Notes: generated by a model not told the origin, from the sequence alone. A stretch of DNA of 64,000 nt from CAZKBP01 sp964551015 (GCA_964551015.1 CAZKBP010000007.1:62001-126000); one strand, 5' to 3'. Positions 27,148 through 36,954 are shown, counted from the stretch's first letter. A program made the numbers and translations.

Positions 27148-27342
27148 ATGATTATCGTAAATGTAAAAGACAACGAATCCATAGACAAAGCACTCAAAAG
27201 ATTTAAGAAAAAATTCGAGCGCACCGGCGTTCTTAAGCAACTCAGATCTCGCAGCTATTTCGAAAAGCCCTCCGTGAGAAGAAGAAACGAAGTCATCAAA
27301 GCTTCTTACAAACAAAGAATGCGAGATAAAGAAGAAAACTAG
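27148..27342 (+). CDS. rpsU: Ribosomal protein bS21
   Basis: 64 residues, basic, with 'IDKALKRFKKKFERTGVLKQLRSRSYFEKPSVRRRNE', the S21 core. In Bacteroidota bS21 helps cover the 16S anti-Shine-Dalgarno on the 30S platform. It is the first gene of rpsU-xerC-hpf, 66 bp ahead of xerC, with an unusual strong Shine-Dalgarno upstream (27133-27140). Confidence 0.97.
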   Translation: MIIVNVKDNESIDKALKRFKKKFERTGVLKQLRSRSYFEKPSVRRRNEVIKASYKQRMRDKEEN

Positions 27343-27408
27343 TCTTTTTCTATTTACAAATTTATATTATATTAGTGTTGAGAACCATTCTTAACACTGA
27401 TATAATCT

Positions 27409-28293
27409 ATGATTCATTCTTTCTTAAACTACCTCCAATACGAGAAACGCTACAGCCCCGCTACAATCTCATCTTATCAGAATGATCTAGATCAGTTCTA
27501 CCAGCATTTAGTTGATCTCTATCAAACCGAAAATCTAGCAACTGCCAACTTTGATATGCTCCGCTCTTGGGTGGTTAGCCTCAATGAGCAAGCCTACCAA
27601 GCCACTTCTATTAACCGCAAGATTGCATCCCTCAAATCTTTTTACAAGTTTTTGTTGCGTCAGGGCATCATCCACCAAGACCCTAGCCTACGCCTCAGAA
27701 CGCTCAAAACCGCACGCAAAAACCCTGAATTTGTAGAAGAATCCCAATTGCTCAAGCTCTTGGACCAGGTTCCTTTTCAAGATCATTTTCAGGACTTACG
27801 AAGCAAATTAATCCTAGAAATGCTATATGGTACGGGCATGCGTCTGTCTGAACTTATTGAGCTACAATGGGTCTCTATTGATTTCAAGCAGCTACTGGTG
27901 AAGGTACACGGCAAGGGCAATAAGGAAAGGCTTATTCCGATTCACCATTCTTTGGCGCATCTTATCAAGAGATATGAATTGAGCAAAAAACCTTTTTTTG
28001 GTGAGAAGCCCGTAGCCGATGCCCTTATTTTGACGAATCAGGGGCTGCCTGCCTATCCTATGCTTATCTACAAAACAGTGAAGCAATACCTCAGCTTGGT
28101 GACTACGCAGGCGCAAAAAAGTCCACACACGCTTCGCCACTCTTTTGCCACGCATTTACTCAATAAAGGAGCTGATCTGAACGCTATTAAAGAATTATTG
28201 GGGCACTCGAGTCTGAGTGCGACCCAGATGTATACACACAATTCGCTCGAGCAGATCAAATCTGTGTTCGAGCGTGCACATCCGAAAGCCTAA
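27409..28293 (+). CDS. xerC: Tyrosine recombinase XerC-like
   Basis: 294 residues: SAM-like N-terminal core-binding domain (~1-90) and catalytic domain (~105-290). The catalytic set is complete: Arg145 ('GTGMRLSEL'), Lys169 ('VHGKGNKERL'), His240 and Arg243 ('HTLRHSFATHLL'), His266 ('LLGHSSL') and the nucleophile Tyr275 ('TQMYTHNS'). It resolves chromosome dimers at dif, which was not found in this window. Position between rpsU and hpf is the conserved Bacteroidota arrangement, so this is the housekeeping recombinase rather than a mobile-element integrase. Confidence 0.94.
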   Translation: MIHSFLNYLQYEKRYSPATISSYQNDLDQFYQHLVDLYQTENLATANFDMLRSWVVSLNEQAYQATSINRKIASLKSFYKFLLRQGIIHQDPSLRLRTLKTARKNPEFVEESQLLKLLDQVPFQDHFQDLRSKLILEMLYGTGMRLSELIELQWVSIDFKQLLVKVHGKGNKERLIPIHHSLAHLIKRYELSKKPFFGEKPVADALILTNQGLPAYPMLIYKTVKQYLSLVTTQAQKSPHTLRHSFATHLLNKGADLNAIKELLGHSSLSATQMYTHNSLEQIKSVFERAHPKA

Positions 28294-28314
28294 TTATTTT
28301 TCACTTAAAATCTA

Positions 28315-28626
28315 ATGATTATGAGACTTCAAATTCATTCTATCCATTTCGATGCAGATTCTAAGCTTTTAGACTTTATCCAGACGAAGACCAACAAATT
28401 GGAAACTTTCTATGATCATATCACGGATGGTGAAGTTTTTTTGAAGCTGGAAAAGGGGGAACACAGCCGAGACAATAAGGTGGTGGAGATCAAGCTTAAT
28501 ATTCCAGGAACCACTCTTTTTTCAAAGAATCACGCCACTACTTTCGAGGCGGCCACCGAGGAAGCCATTGAAGGTCTCAGAAGACAGATCAAAAAATACA
28601 AGGAAAAGCATTTCACTCGTTCCTAA
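28315..28626 (+). CDS. hpf: Ribosome hibernation-promoting factor (HPF/RaiA family)
   Basis: 103 residues, short HPF type without the C-terminal dimerisation domain. 'RLQIHSIHFDADSKLLDFIQTKTNKLETFYD' and 'EVFLKLEKG' through 'AIEGLRRQIKKYKEKH' match the beta-alpha-beta fold that binds the 30S decoding centre and silences idle ribosomes. ATG at 28315 or 28321. It is the last gene of the rpsU operon, followed at once by a terminator. Confidence 0.92.
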   Translation: MIMRLQIHSIHFDADSKLLDFIQTKTNKLETFYDHITDGEVFLKLEKGEHSRDNKVVEIKLNIPGTTLFSKNHATTFEAATEEAIEGLRRQIKKYKEKHFTRS

Positions 28627-28680
28627 ACCGTGCCGCTTGACTGATGCTTCCTGTTTTCTTGGAAGTTGTCTAAAAAATTT

Positions 28681-28704
28681 GCCCCGCTTAGAACGGGGCT
28701 TTTT
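28681..28704 (+). terminator. Terminator of the rpsU-xerC-hpf operon
   Basis: A GC stem gccccg/cggggc (28681-28686 with 28694-28699), flanked by A residues upstream and five T residues downstream. It sits 55 bp past the hpf stop and just before the convergent gene ending at 28710. Confidence 0.9.
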
Positions 28705-28709
28705 CGTGT

Positions 28710-29522
28710 CTAAAATCCTTTATCCTCGAGCCAAGCTTTCAGCCGCTGACGATCTGTGTTGCCTAATATCGTGAAGAAAAAATCTAGCAAGTAGGTTTGC
28801 CTTTCTACCTCAGTCTCGAATTGCTTGCTGGCAATATTTTTTGTAAAACGCTCATATATCTTTTCTAACCTTTCCTCCTCCATAAATCCTAGCTGAAATT
28901 TGTGTAGCATTTTGGCAGATTTAGTCTGTGTATTATACACGTATAGAGTCAGCTGACTTACAGAGTCAGGTGGTATCTGTCCGTAGATTTTATCTCTGGA
29001 AAATTGGTAAATATTGCCCGATGCACCAATAGATTTGCGGACAGGCTGCCCTTGATATTCATAGCTGAGTACGATTAGAGAACGCGTGTTATCCATTAAA
29101 GAAGGAGCCATCTGCAGGGGAAGTTCTTCGCCGATGACATAGAAAACATCGCCAAAATATCCTGCCATATCAGTTACTACTTCGGTAGGCACGCTGCGCT
29201 CTTTTCTCCAACTGAGGGGGACAAGCAAGCTACTGATTTTCAAATCTTTATCTGCATTCATTCCCTTTTGCGATATTCGAAAGAGCTGCTGCGATTTGGT
29301 ATTTACGACCGTGGCTTCAGCTTGAGGGCAATCTTGGAAAGACAGCTTATCCTCACCACAAAGGATTTGTATGTCATCGAGCGATTTTCCACCCTGTGAA
29401 AGATTGATGATGGTTCCTCTCACATCTAATACTTCATATTCTTCTTTCTGGCAATAGCAGTCCGTGGTTTGACTAAATTCTGAACCTAAGATTAAGCCGA
29501 TGGCAAGCAGCATTTCTAACAT
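28710..29522 (-). CDS. Exported hypothetical protein, 270 aa
   Basis: The N-terminus is a hydrophobic signal-like stretch ('LLAIGLILGSEFS') followed by a Cys-containing start of the mature part ('DCYCQ'). The called ATG is at 29522; in-frame codons NRRK lie just upstream without a standard start codon, so the true start is unclear. The middle is beta-rich, and the C-terminal ~70 residues are helical ('EERLEKIYERFTKNIASKQFETEVERQTYLLDFFF'). It is the last gene of the minus-strand surface cluster, 90 bp after the caspase-like gene. Not recognised. Confidence 0.7.
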   Translation of the reverse strand: MLEMLLAIGLILGSEFSQTTDCYCQKEEYEVLDVRGTIINLSQGGKSLDDIQILCGEDKLSFQDCPQAEATVVNTKSQQLFRISQKGMNADKDLKISSLLVPLSWRKERSVPTEVVTDMAGYFGDVFYVIGEELPLQMAPSLMDNTRSLIVLSYEYQGQPVRKSIGASGNIYQFSRDKIYGQIPPDSVSQLTLYVYNTQTKSAKMLHKFQLGFMEEERLEKIYERFTKNIASKQFETEVERQTYLLDFFFTILGNTDRQRLKAWLEDKGF

Positions 29523-29612
29523 AAGTATCTTTCTTCGGTTTAGTGGTCTTGATTAATTTGAGTTGGAAATGCATCTAAAATATGCATTTTGAAAAAATTC
29601 CGAGTTAAATTA

Positions 29613-30473
29613 TTAATATTTACGGAAGAACACAAATTGCCCGCCATCATCCCCTACCCCCGGGATGATCCCATACTGAGGGATTTGGTCTATCTCGGCA
29701 TTATTCACTACTTCCCGCTGGACATATTGGTAGAGTTCGAGGGCAGGCAATTCTTGAGCTTTATTGCCTTTCAAGTATTTGATCAGTTTTTCACTGAACA
29801 GGCTCCGGTCAGGGACTCCTTTCAGAGCACCACTCGTGATGGCTTTGCGGCTTGGCACTTCGTACATTTTGTAAGTATAATCCCCGATTACTTTTCTGAG
29901 CACCAGTGAACCACTGAAACAGGCATCCGCAATCACTAATGTATGTTTAGACTTGATTTGATTGATGTAATCTCTGAGTTCCGTGTTGGAAAGCCAGCTA
30001 GCCACATTGTCCTTATCCGCATCACTGGGCCACCAATAGCCGACGCTACCATCCCAATCGCCGTGTCCTGCATAGAAAATGAGTAAATCATCATTGGGGC
30101 CGACTTTGGCCTTCATTTTTCCGAGTGCCTTGATGATTTCAGCTTCCGTGGGATTGCTCAGCAGTGTGGTATTTTCTTTTTCGTAGCCATAGAAATCTTC
30201 TAAGACTTCTTGTAAGCCAAGGGCATCTTCCAAGGGATGGGCAAGGTCTTCCACGCGACTATCTTCGTATTGATTGACACCAATTAAGAGCGCGTAATGT
30301 TTTGTCTCAGATGAGATTTCTGGCAAGTAAATGTCAGAAATGGCTACTTCCAAGTTAAAGTTGTAGACTTCACTGATGGCTTCCGTCTGTGCTCGCAGCG
30401 GCTTAATCTGAACCATTAGGCTCAGGAAAACAAGTCCCCAAGCGAGCGAATATTTAGTATCATCCAAATTCAT
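29613..30473 (-). CDS. Secreted caspase-like (peptidase C14) protein
   Basis: 286 residues. A signal peptide (~1-29, ending 'LRAQ') precedes a p20-like caspase domain (~57-230): 'HYALLIGVNQYED', 'LEDFYGYEKENTTLLSNPTEAEII', the catalytic His137 in 'FYAGHGDWD' and Cys185 in 'IADACFSGSL'. Both catalytic residues are intact. Bacterial orthocaspases cleave after basic residues, but specificity cannot be read here. The export signal separates it from cytoplasmic defence caspases. It lies 96 bp downstream of the vWA-barrel gene. Confidence 0.92.
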   Translation of the reverse strand: MNLDDTKYSLAWGLVFLSLMVQIKPLRAQTEAISEVYNFNLEVAISDIYLPEISSETKHYALLIGVNQYEDSRVEDLAHPLEDALGLQEVLEDFYGYEKENTTLLSNPTEAEIIKALGKMKAKVGPNDDLLIFYAGHGDWDGSVGYWWPSDADKDNVASWLSNTELRDYINQIKSKHTLVIADACFSGSLVLRKVIGDYTYKMYEVPSRKAITSGALKGVPDRSLFSEKLIKYLKGNKAQELPALELYQYVQREVVNNAEIDQIPQYGIIPGVGDDGGQFVFFRKY

Positions 30474-30569
30474 AATTCATATGCTGATTTAAATCATGTT
30501 GTCTATATCGTGGTTTCTGTGGCAATCCACAAAGGAGTTTAAAATTTCACTTTTACTTGCTTTCTTTCT

Positions 30570-33314
30570 TTAAAAGCCATACTTCAGCCCGACACTAGCA
30601 CCTACAAATTGGATATCTTGCTGAGAAAGATTAAAATAGCTTCCCTTCACATCAAACCAGAATTTGCGTGGCTGGTCTAAGGCCCATTGCAGTCCTAATT
30701 GTCCAGAGAAACCTCCTTGGCCGTCAAGATTGTCTGGTTTGTAATAGCCCCCTCCTGCTCCGAGGTACGCGCGAAAGCGATCATTGTCATTAAAATTTTG
30801 ATAATATTTGAAATAAGCACTGATTCCCCAGATCAAGAATTCTGGATCAAAGCTGTAAGAACCCCCGACTAATTCTATTCCCAGATTTCTTTTCTCGCCG
30901 AAACGAGCTTCCAGATCAGCTTCTACCAAATAACGAGGATTGAAATCCTGTTCTTGGAAGAAATCATTTTCCAAGTCAGTGGGAATGGCTGCGCCTAGGT
31001 GAAGACTCGCGTAGAGCCAAGGTTTTGTGGTAACCACAGTATCGCCAACGATATTACTATCAGAAGGGGATACTCTTAAATTATCATTGAAGTCAAAATC
31101 ACCATCAGGTAGCTCTTTGGCTGAACCTACAAAGAGACTATCACCCAAGACACTAATCGCGATCTGTTGATCTTTATTGATATCGCTACAAAGAATGGCA
31201 TAGGTGTAGGATCCATCTAGATTATCTGTTACTATATTAGCGCGTTTTAGATTGTTCGTTTTATCTATGTAATTTAGACGAATTTGTTTGGCATAGCCAG
31301 GGCCAAGATAATGCTCCTTGCTATTACGCGGACGAACCTTGATTAACAAGGAATCTCTATTACAAGGTCGACTCTGAGGCAAGGAGAGCCTCGTGTCTAT
31401 ATTTCCAAATTCCACAAAGTAGGACTCCGTTTGCGTACGGATAAAGGCGCCAACACTATCCAGCTCAAAGCGAATTTGATATTCTACTTGGTAGCTCCCA
31501 TTTACATCTGTATTGCGAAAAGAACCCACGTATGCATTCTCCTGAATTTTTGAAGGGAAAAGTCTGATTGTATCTATTTTCGGCTTCAGTACTGATCTGA
31601 TTTTTTGATTCTGTAAAAGTAGCTCTTGCTTTTTTTGAGCATTGTTCATACTACCATCAAATTTAACAAGCTGCTCATTATTAATATCGGAGATTGAAAG
31701 ATCGGAGGTGGACAAAATTGAGCTTAAATCATCCCCCGGCCGATAGACAATTGCTTCTATCAAGGCATCTTCCACAGGTTTTCCTGAATAACTCAATGCT
31801 ACTTGAAGAGGTAAAGGTTCGCCAGACTTGAGAAGATAGGAGTTAGGCTGCGTTTCTATATCTAGATTATGTTCATCTACCACTGCGGTAAGTTGATAAT
31901 CGGCTCTCTCGACATCTCCCTGTATATTTACTTCCCACGTACCCGCAGGGCTGATGAAATTAGTGTCGCTATCAAAGGCTGGATAGGGCAGTTCATAGAT
32001 TTGGAAGTTTTTTGCCTGCTCAGGGCTTCGCCGGAAGAAACTAGTCAAATCTCTGAATTCTCCATTGACGCGTTTTCCAATAGTCAATTCAGGATTTATA
32101 TCATCCTCAGCCTTCCAATGGAGCTCAAGATAAAGCCCTGTAACACCTTGATTAATTTCAAAAAGCTCTTGTACTCCATTGGAGCCAAAAACACCACGTC
32201 TTCTTGCGACGATTTGTGGGCTAAATTCAGCCAGTGCCTGGGTAATGGCTGCAGTTAAACTATTAGAAAGATTAAATTCAACATCTCTGTTGGTAACATA
32301 TTTTTCGCCCTGACTTCCAGAAGCAACTTGCTCAAGTAGAGCCTCATCTACGTTAATACCCTCCCCGACTTGGATCACGTAAATTGGAAGGCCATTGCCA
32401 CATTTTCCAAAAACGGATTGTTCTGGAAATTTATCCTGTTCGTGAACAAAAGTAACTCCCGTATTATCTCTCCCAAGGAATGTTGCCTGTGTGGAGTCCG
32501 ATTGGTGCCCATCAGTGATGAGGATAATGAAATTTCCTTTGGAGTCATCTTTTTGTAGGATGGCTTCAGAGACCAGCAAGCCTAAACCCATAGCTGCATC
32601 TTCATTCTCCCCGGGGGTTTTGACGGGACTAAAATTGCCAGGTAAATCTTTGATTCTCCATGAGGTGACATCAGACACAGTATCTCCGAAATAAGCGATG
32701 GTGATACTATCATCTGCTATAGAAAATATATCTGACTTCAAAGCAACCACTAAATTTCCCATCACCTTACTGACTTCTTCCCATTTGCTAGGAGAAAGTA
32801 CCATCGCTTGTCCTTCGTCCGAATCATTGCCCTCGGTATTGTTATAGGCTGAATTATTCATAGAAGCAGAAACATCCAGAAGAAGCATAATATCAATAGG
32901 AGGTCTCTCGACCTCGATGTGGATGCGACGGGTACTATCACTTACTGTTTCTTTAATAGTTAGGATCCATTCTCCAACATGGTCGTCTCTGGGGCTAGCA
33001 TCTAGCACTAAGCTATCATTAGTTGTTTTTACTCCAATCCAGTCTGCCTCTTTCTGATAAGTGAGGGATTCTTCTCCTGAAGGAAAAGAAGACAAGGTAC
33101 AGGTGATAAAGGAAGAATAGTTTGTTCCTGCCACCAATTTTATAAAGACATCCTTATTTGCAAATTTATCATTATTCCCTATCAAAACAGAATCTGGTGA
33201 TGGAGTAATCTGTATAACTTGCCCGTGGGCTTGCTCAACGAAAAGCATAGCAAAGCTAAAAACAAGGAAGGCTAAAAATGTTTTAGCATAGGCACTAAGC
33301 GATCGATATTTCAT
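30570..33314 (-). CDS. vWA-domain surface protein with C-terminal beta-barrel
   Basis: 914 residues. Signal peptide ~1-31, a beta-sandwich ~35-130, then a von Willebrand A domain (~138-360) with the MIDAS motif 'LLLDVSASM' and 'FIILITDGHQSD'. A long beta-rich region (~370-740) carries motifs like 'SYLLKSGEPLPLQVALSYSGKPVEDALI', resembling macroglobulin-type repeats. The last ~145 residues alternate aromatic/hydrophobic strands ('LYASLHLGAAIPT', 'FRAYLGAGGGYY', 'FWFDVKGSYFNL', 'GASVGLKYGF') ending in Phe, as in eight-stranded outer-membrane barrels. Probably a metal-dependent adhesion or scaffold protein anchored in the outer membrane. Confidence 0.88.
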   Translation of the reverse strand: MKYRSLSAYAKTFLAFLVFSFAMLFVEQAHGQVIQITPSPDSVLIGNNDKFANKDVFIKLVAGTNYSSFITCTLSSFPSGEESLTYQKEADWIGVKTTNDSLVLDASPRDDHVGEWILTIKETVSDSTRRIHIEVERPPIDIMLLLDVSASMNNSAYNNTEGNDSDEGQAMVLSPSKWEEVSKVMGNLVVALKSDIFSIADDSITIAYFGDTVSDVTSWRIKDLPGNFSPVKTPGENEDAAMGLGLLVSEAILQKDDSKGNFIILITDGHQSDSTQATFLGRDNTGVTFVHEQDKFPEQSVFGKCGNGLPIYVIQVGEGINVDEALLEQVASGSQGEKYVTNRDVEFNLSNSLTAAITQALAEFSPQIVARRRGVFGSNGVQELFEINQGVTGLYLELHWKAEDDINPELTIGKRVNGEFRDLTSFFRRSPEQAKNFQIYELPYPAFDSDTNFISPAGTWEVNIQGDVERADYQLTAVVDEHNLDIETQPNSYLLKSGEPLPLQVALSYSGKPVEDALIEAIVYRPGDDLSSILSTSDLSISDINNEQLVKFDGSMNNAQKKQELLLQNQKIRSVLKPKIDTIRLFPSKIQENAYVGSFRNTDVNGSYQVEYQIRFELDSVGAFIRTQTESYFVEFGNIDTRLSLPQSRPCNRDSLLIKVRPRNSKEHYLGPGYAKQIRLNYIDKTNNLKRANIVTDNLDGSYTYAILCSDINKDQQIAISVLGDSLFVGSAKELPDGDFDFNDNLRVSPSDSNIVGDTVVTTKPWLYASLHLGAAIPTDLENDFFQEQDFNPRYLVEADLEARFGEKRNLGIELVGGSYSFDPEFLIWGISAYFKYYQNFNDNDRFRAYLGAGGGYYKPDNLDGQGGFSGQLGLQWALDQPRKFWFDVKGSYFNLSQQDIQFVGASVGLKYGF

Positions 33315-33358
33315 AGTTTATGTGTTTGTGTTTGAGGTAATGACTTATCGTCTAATTT

Positions 33359-36190
33359 CTATTTTGAGTTAAGTTTGATCCATTTTTTGTCTATCTGACC
33401 CTGCGAGTTTCTAATACTTATGTAATACATACCCGAGGGCAAAAATTCTGTATTTATCGTTATATTCTCTTCGTTTGTAAAAAGCTTATGATACTTTATT
33501 TTGCCGAAAGCGTCGCGAATCAAGATTTCTGTGGGCTTCCTGTTAGTAAAACCTGAGGGAAAACCGAGAGATAGTTCATGACTGCCCGGACTAGGGTAAA
33601 CACTAAGTTGATTAAAGCCAAATGGATTGACCTCAGTAATCAGCGGCGAGATGATAATACCGATGGTATCTGTAAAGCTAGAAGTATTTCCCTGATTTAT
33701 GGCCTTAAGGCGGTACTGGTAGAGTATCCTCGGTGATACATCGGTGTCTAAATAAGTATTCTGATTCTCAGAAGTCAGGTCTAGATCTGCAAATTCTGAG
33801 GCTGGGGTTCTTCTTTGAATCTGAAAAAACGCATTGGTATCTTCACAAGTCCAGCTCAGGCGCACCCCGCGTCCGGTAAGGCTATCTACTCGTGCCGACA
33901 GATGGGTAGGGAGGCAAGGCGGAGGTGGTGTGAGCAATTTGACCAAAGTTCCCGTAAATTTTCCTGCCAAAATTAGGTCTTGCTCGGCTGTCACAAAAAC
34001 CTGAGTGAGAGCATCTGGCAAGGAGAAAGGGACTTGGAAAGACTCATCAAACGTACCATCTCCATTCAGCCGGATCAAGTACCTGAAATTTCCACTTAGG
34101 CCCTTAAAATTTCCATACAGTATCTGCTTTTTTTCACTCCCAATATCTTGCAACTCTATGCCATTAACCTCACTCTCCTCTTGCAGACTGAATTTATAAT
34201 CTTCGTCGATACCTCCACGGGCATCTATTTTTACTAAGTGGTTTTTGTTAATTCCATTGAAATTACGAAAATCACCTGCTACCAATACGTCATCGTCGTC
34301 AAGTACCCTTAAGTGTCTGATGACTCCATCACTTCCCGAGGTATTGAAAGATGATTTATATCTCCTAGAAGCATCCAGACTAACGATATTGGAAAGTCCT
34401 TGTGTCTCAGATCTATCGATAAATTCTTCTAAATCTCCACCCATAATGATACTTCCATCTGATTGAATATCAATAGCATAAGTTTCTCTTCCTCTGAAAC
34501 CTGGCATAAAAGTACCCTGATTAATATTCAGAGGCTCGCCTTCTGTATTTATGATAAAAAGGCCAAGATGATTGATTGCATTTGAATTGGGGTCTCGGAA
34601 AACAGGAGTTCCATCCAGTTCTTTGGCTTGCCCACTTACTAATATCTCACTGCTCTGGCCTGCATTGGTTCTCAGAACCAAACTGGATAGCCTCTTATCA
34701 AAACCGTCACCGAGATTATCCATAAAAGATGAATGAAGCCTTCCTAGACTGTCCAAACAGGCTAAGTAAGGGGCAGGCTCTCCGTTGTAGCTTGTAAAAT
34801 TTCCAACTAACACAACTTTTCCATCCTCTAAGCCAAGAATCTCTCTGACCAATGCGTTGAAGCCCGTCCCTACATTCTCTTGAAATTTTTTATTGAGAGA
34901 GCCATCTGCGTTTAGACAGGTAAAACCGGATACATTGTCATTCCCAATAAACAGCATATCTCCTGCGATCATAATTTTACGATTTGGGAGTTCGGTTAGG
35001 GCGGTTATTTGTGCAGGCTGCCGAAAGCGTAACGGGTCAATCAGAGAACCATCATCTTGGAGCAAGGGGAGATTAGAAAAAGAATCATCGTACTTCTTAA
35101 AAGCACCTCCTACATAAGTTCGTCCATCCTCAAGTGGTAAGATATCGTTAGGGCTACCATCCAAACCTGTACCCACTACAAAAGTGCTATCTAGACTCCC
35201 ATTAGCATTTAGCAAGGCCAGACCCTGACGAGGCTGACTCTGATAAATACTAAAATCCCCTCCGATCAAGATTTTGTCAGAAGATGGCTGGCATTTTACC
35301 TTTCTCACTGTGAAGCTAGGCCCTCCACTTCGAGCAAAACTCGTATCTAATGTCCCATCAGGAAGGAGTGCTTTGAGAAAATCTCGAAAAAATCCGCCTG
35401 CAATCACTCTCCCTAGACTATCACAATCTACGGTAATGACCGTGCCTTGAAAAGTATTACCGAGTACCTGAGTATTGGCAAATGCTGTGTCTAAAGAACC
35501 GTCAAAGTCAATTCTAGCAACATTTTGCTGACTTCCCTGCTGAATGGAGAAGTTCCCTACCAAAACTAAATGATTATCCGTATGCTTCACCATATCTTGA
35601 ATAAAAGCATTGCTATTAAACTTTAAGCTTGAAGCAAATTCAACCTCTCTCCTGCCAAATGTATCGATGGCTACGATGGGTTCTACTTGCTCTCCATCGA
35701 GAGCGCGGAAATTACCGCCGATGATAATACGTGTAGGAAAATCTGTATTGATGCAAAAAATCTGTCTATCAAAGCCTTCTCCTAATTCCTTGATAAAGTT
35801 CTGGTCTAGATTTCCGTTCTGGTCTAGGCGCACTAATCTATTCTTGGCTACTCCGTCAAAACGCTCAAAATTGCCTCCAATCAGGATTTTTCCATTGGGC
35901 TGTAGAGCAATGGCACGCACTTCGCGATTGGGTCCACTACCTATATTATTGACGAATTCCATATCGGGGCTTCCGTCTGGATGCAATCGGATTAGATTAT
36001 TTACGGCTACATTTTGATATTCGGTAAATTGCCCTCCTACTAAAATTTTCCCATCTGGTTGTTGCTTGATTACGTGAATCGTTCCCAGTTTGCTAATTTG
36101 AGGCCGAAAAGTGGTATCTAAGGTTTGTGCCTCAAGCACGTGTATAAATATGAGTAGAATGCAAGTATGGATGAGGTATAGCTTGTTCAT
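33359..36190 (-). CDS. Delta-60 repeat T9SS-secreted protein
   Basis: 943 residues from the ATG at 36190, which starts a clear signal peptide ('MNKLYLIHTCILLIFI'); an ATG at 36229 would add a 13-residue prefix. Many repeats of ~55-60 residues with the core 'QPDGKILVGGQF...LIRLHPDGS' mark a delta-60 beta-propeller-like array (~20-770). An Fn3-like domain (~775-870) and a C-terminal T9SS type A sorting domain follow ('NQLSVYPSPGSHELSL', 'GMYYISIRNSQGQIDKKWIKL'). It is expected to be secreted through the T9SS and held on the surface. Gap of 44 bp to the vWA gene. Confidence 0.9.
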   Translation of the reverse strand: MNKLYLIHTCILLIFIHVLEAQTLDTTFRPQISKLGTIHVIKQQPDGKILVGGQFTEYQNVAVNNLIRLHPDGSPDMEFVNNIGSGPNREVRAIALQPNGKILIGGNFERFDGVAKNRLVRLDQNGNLDQNFIKELGEGFDRQIFCINTDFPTRIIIGGNFRALDGEQVEPIVAIDTFGRREVEFASSLKFNSNAFIQDMVKHTDNHLVLVGNFSIQQGSQQNVARIDFDGSLDTAFANTQVLGNTFQGTVITVDCDSLGRVIAGGFFRDFLKALLPDGTLDTSFARSGGPSFTVRKVKCQPSSDKILIGGDFSIYQSQPRQGLALLNANGSLDSTFVVGTGLDGSPNDILPLEDGRTYVGGAFKKYDDSFSNLPLLQDDGSLIDPLRFRQPAQITALTELPNRKIMIAGDMLFIGNDNVSGFTCLNADGSLNKKFQENVGTGFNALVREILGLEDGKVVLVGNFTSYNGEPAPYLACLDSLGRLHSSFMDNLGDGFDKRLSSLVLRTNAGQSSEILVSGQAKELDGTPVFRDPNSNAINHLGLFIINTEGEPLNINQGTFMPGFRGRETYAIDIQSDGSIIMGGDLEEFIDRSETQGLSNIVSLDASRRYKSSFNTSGSDGVIRHLRVLDDDDVLVAGDFRNFNGINKNHLVKIDARGGIDEDYKFSLQEESEVNGIELQDIGSEKKQILYGNFKGLSGNFRYLIRLNGDGTFDESFQVPFSLPDALTQVFVTAEQDLILAGKFTGTLVKLLTPPPPCLPTHLSARVDSLTGRGVRLSWTCEDTNAFFQIQRRTPASEFADLDLTSENQNTYLDTDVSPRILYQYRLKAINQGNTSSFTDTIGIIISPLITEVNPFGFNQLSVYPSPGSHELSLGFPSGFTNRKPTEILIRDAFGKIKYHKLFTNEENITINTEFLPSGMYYISIRNSQGQIDKKWIKLNSK

Positions 36191-36234
36191 GTTGCTCGCC
36201 AATTTGATAGAATAAAAGTCTGAGTACATTGTTA

Positions 36235-36954
36235 CTAGTTGCCTATTGTGGTAAAAGAAAATGATTCCTGATTGTAGGTAACACTATCGTTCTCATCGAT
36301 CATGTAGGCAAGAATAGTATAATCAGTTCCAGGAGCTAAGTTGCTGAGTACACTCTCAAAGCGGAGGCTGGCCTCATTCGCTTCAAAAGCTGTGGTATCA
36401 TCCTCCTCGATGGTGGGAACCTCGCCTAGCACACTCTCCTGCCAACAATGTCCATAACGAAAAGAGGTTCTAGTGAGCAAGTCAATTGAGCCAACTGCTG
36501 TGGCGGTAGTTCGGGTAATATCTCCTACTTCAAGCATCTTGACTGGGTCCTCTTTTACCAAACCAAAAGTACGGAAGTTCTTCTTTTTGCCGTAGAGTGT
36601 ATCTCTGCGTGCAGTAATGACCACAGCTCTCACCGCGTAATCGGTTCCCGTGCGCAATCGGTCAAGCACGCTTATATATTCTCCTTTGGTTCTTGTACCA
36701 GACTCAAGAAAATAAATATCTTCTAAACTCGGCGTTCTATCCCCCAAAGGGTCTTGTACCCAGCAATGACCATATTGAACAATTGCTTCATTCACACTAA
36801 TCACGATGCCTTGGGCAGTAGCAAATAATTCATCGGGACGTTGTTCAATGTCTCCAGTTACTACAATTGTTTTCAGCTCTGGGTCAAAACAGCTCGCCAG
36901 AATTAGCGTCAGACTAAGGTAAACGATGGTCTTTGATTCGTATATTTTCTGCAT
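36235..36954 (-). CDS. Lipoprotein with two Fn3-like repeats
   Basis: 239 residues from the ATG at 36954; the ATG at 36972 would overlap the upstream gene. Signal peptide with lipobox 'LILASC|FDPE'. Two repeats of ~90 residues each contain 'VQYGHCW' / 'FRYGHCW' and end in 'LRTGTDYAVRAVV' / 'LAPGTDYTILAYM', the pattern seen in Fn3-type Bacteroidota surface lipoproteins. No catalytic residues are visible. It begins 5 bp after the upstream gene, so the two are translationally close. Confidence 0.82.
   Translation of the reverse strand: MQKIYESKTIVYLSLTLILASCFDPELKTIVVTGDIEQRPDELFATAQGIVISVNEAIVQYGHCWVQDPLGDRTPSLEDIYFLESGTRTKGEYISVLDRLRTGTDYAVRAVVITARRDTLYGKKKNFRTFGLVKEDPVKMLEVGDITRTTATAVGSIDLLTRTSFRYGHCWQESVLGEVPTIEEDDTTAFEANEASLRFESVLSNLAPGTDYTILAYMIDENDSVTYNQESFSFTTIGN

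Noticed and set aside
27409..28293. Integrase of a mobile element
   Set aside because: The gene lies in the conserved rpsU-xerC-hpf order and no attachment-site repeats or cargo are seen, so it is the housekeeping XerC.
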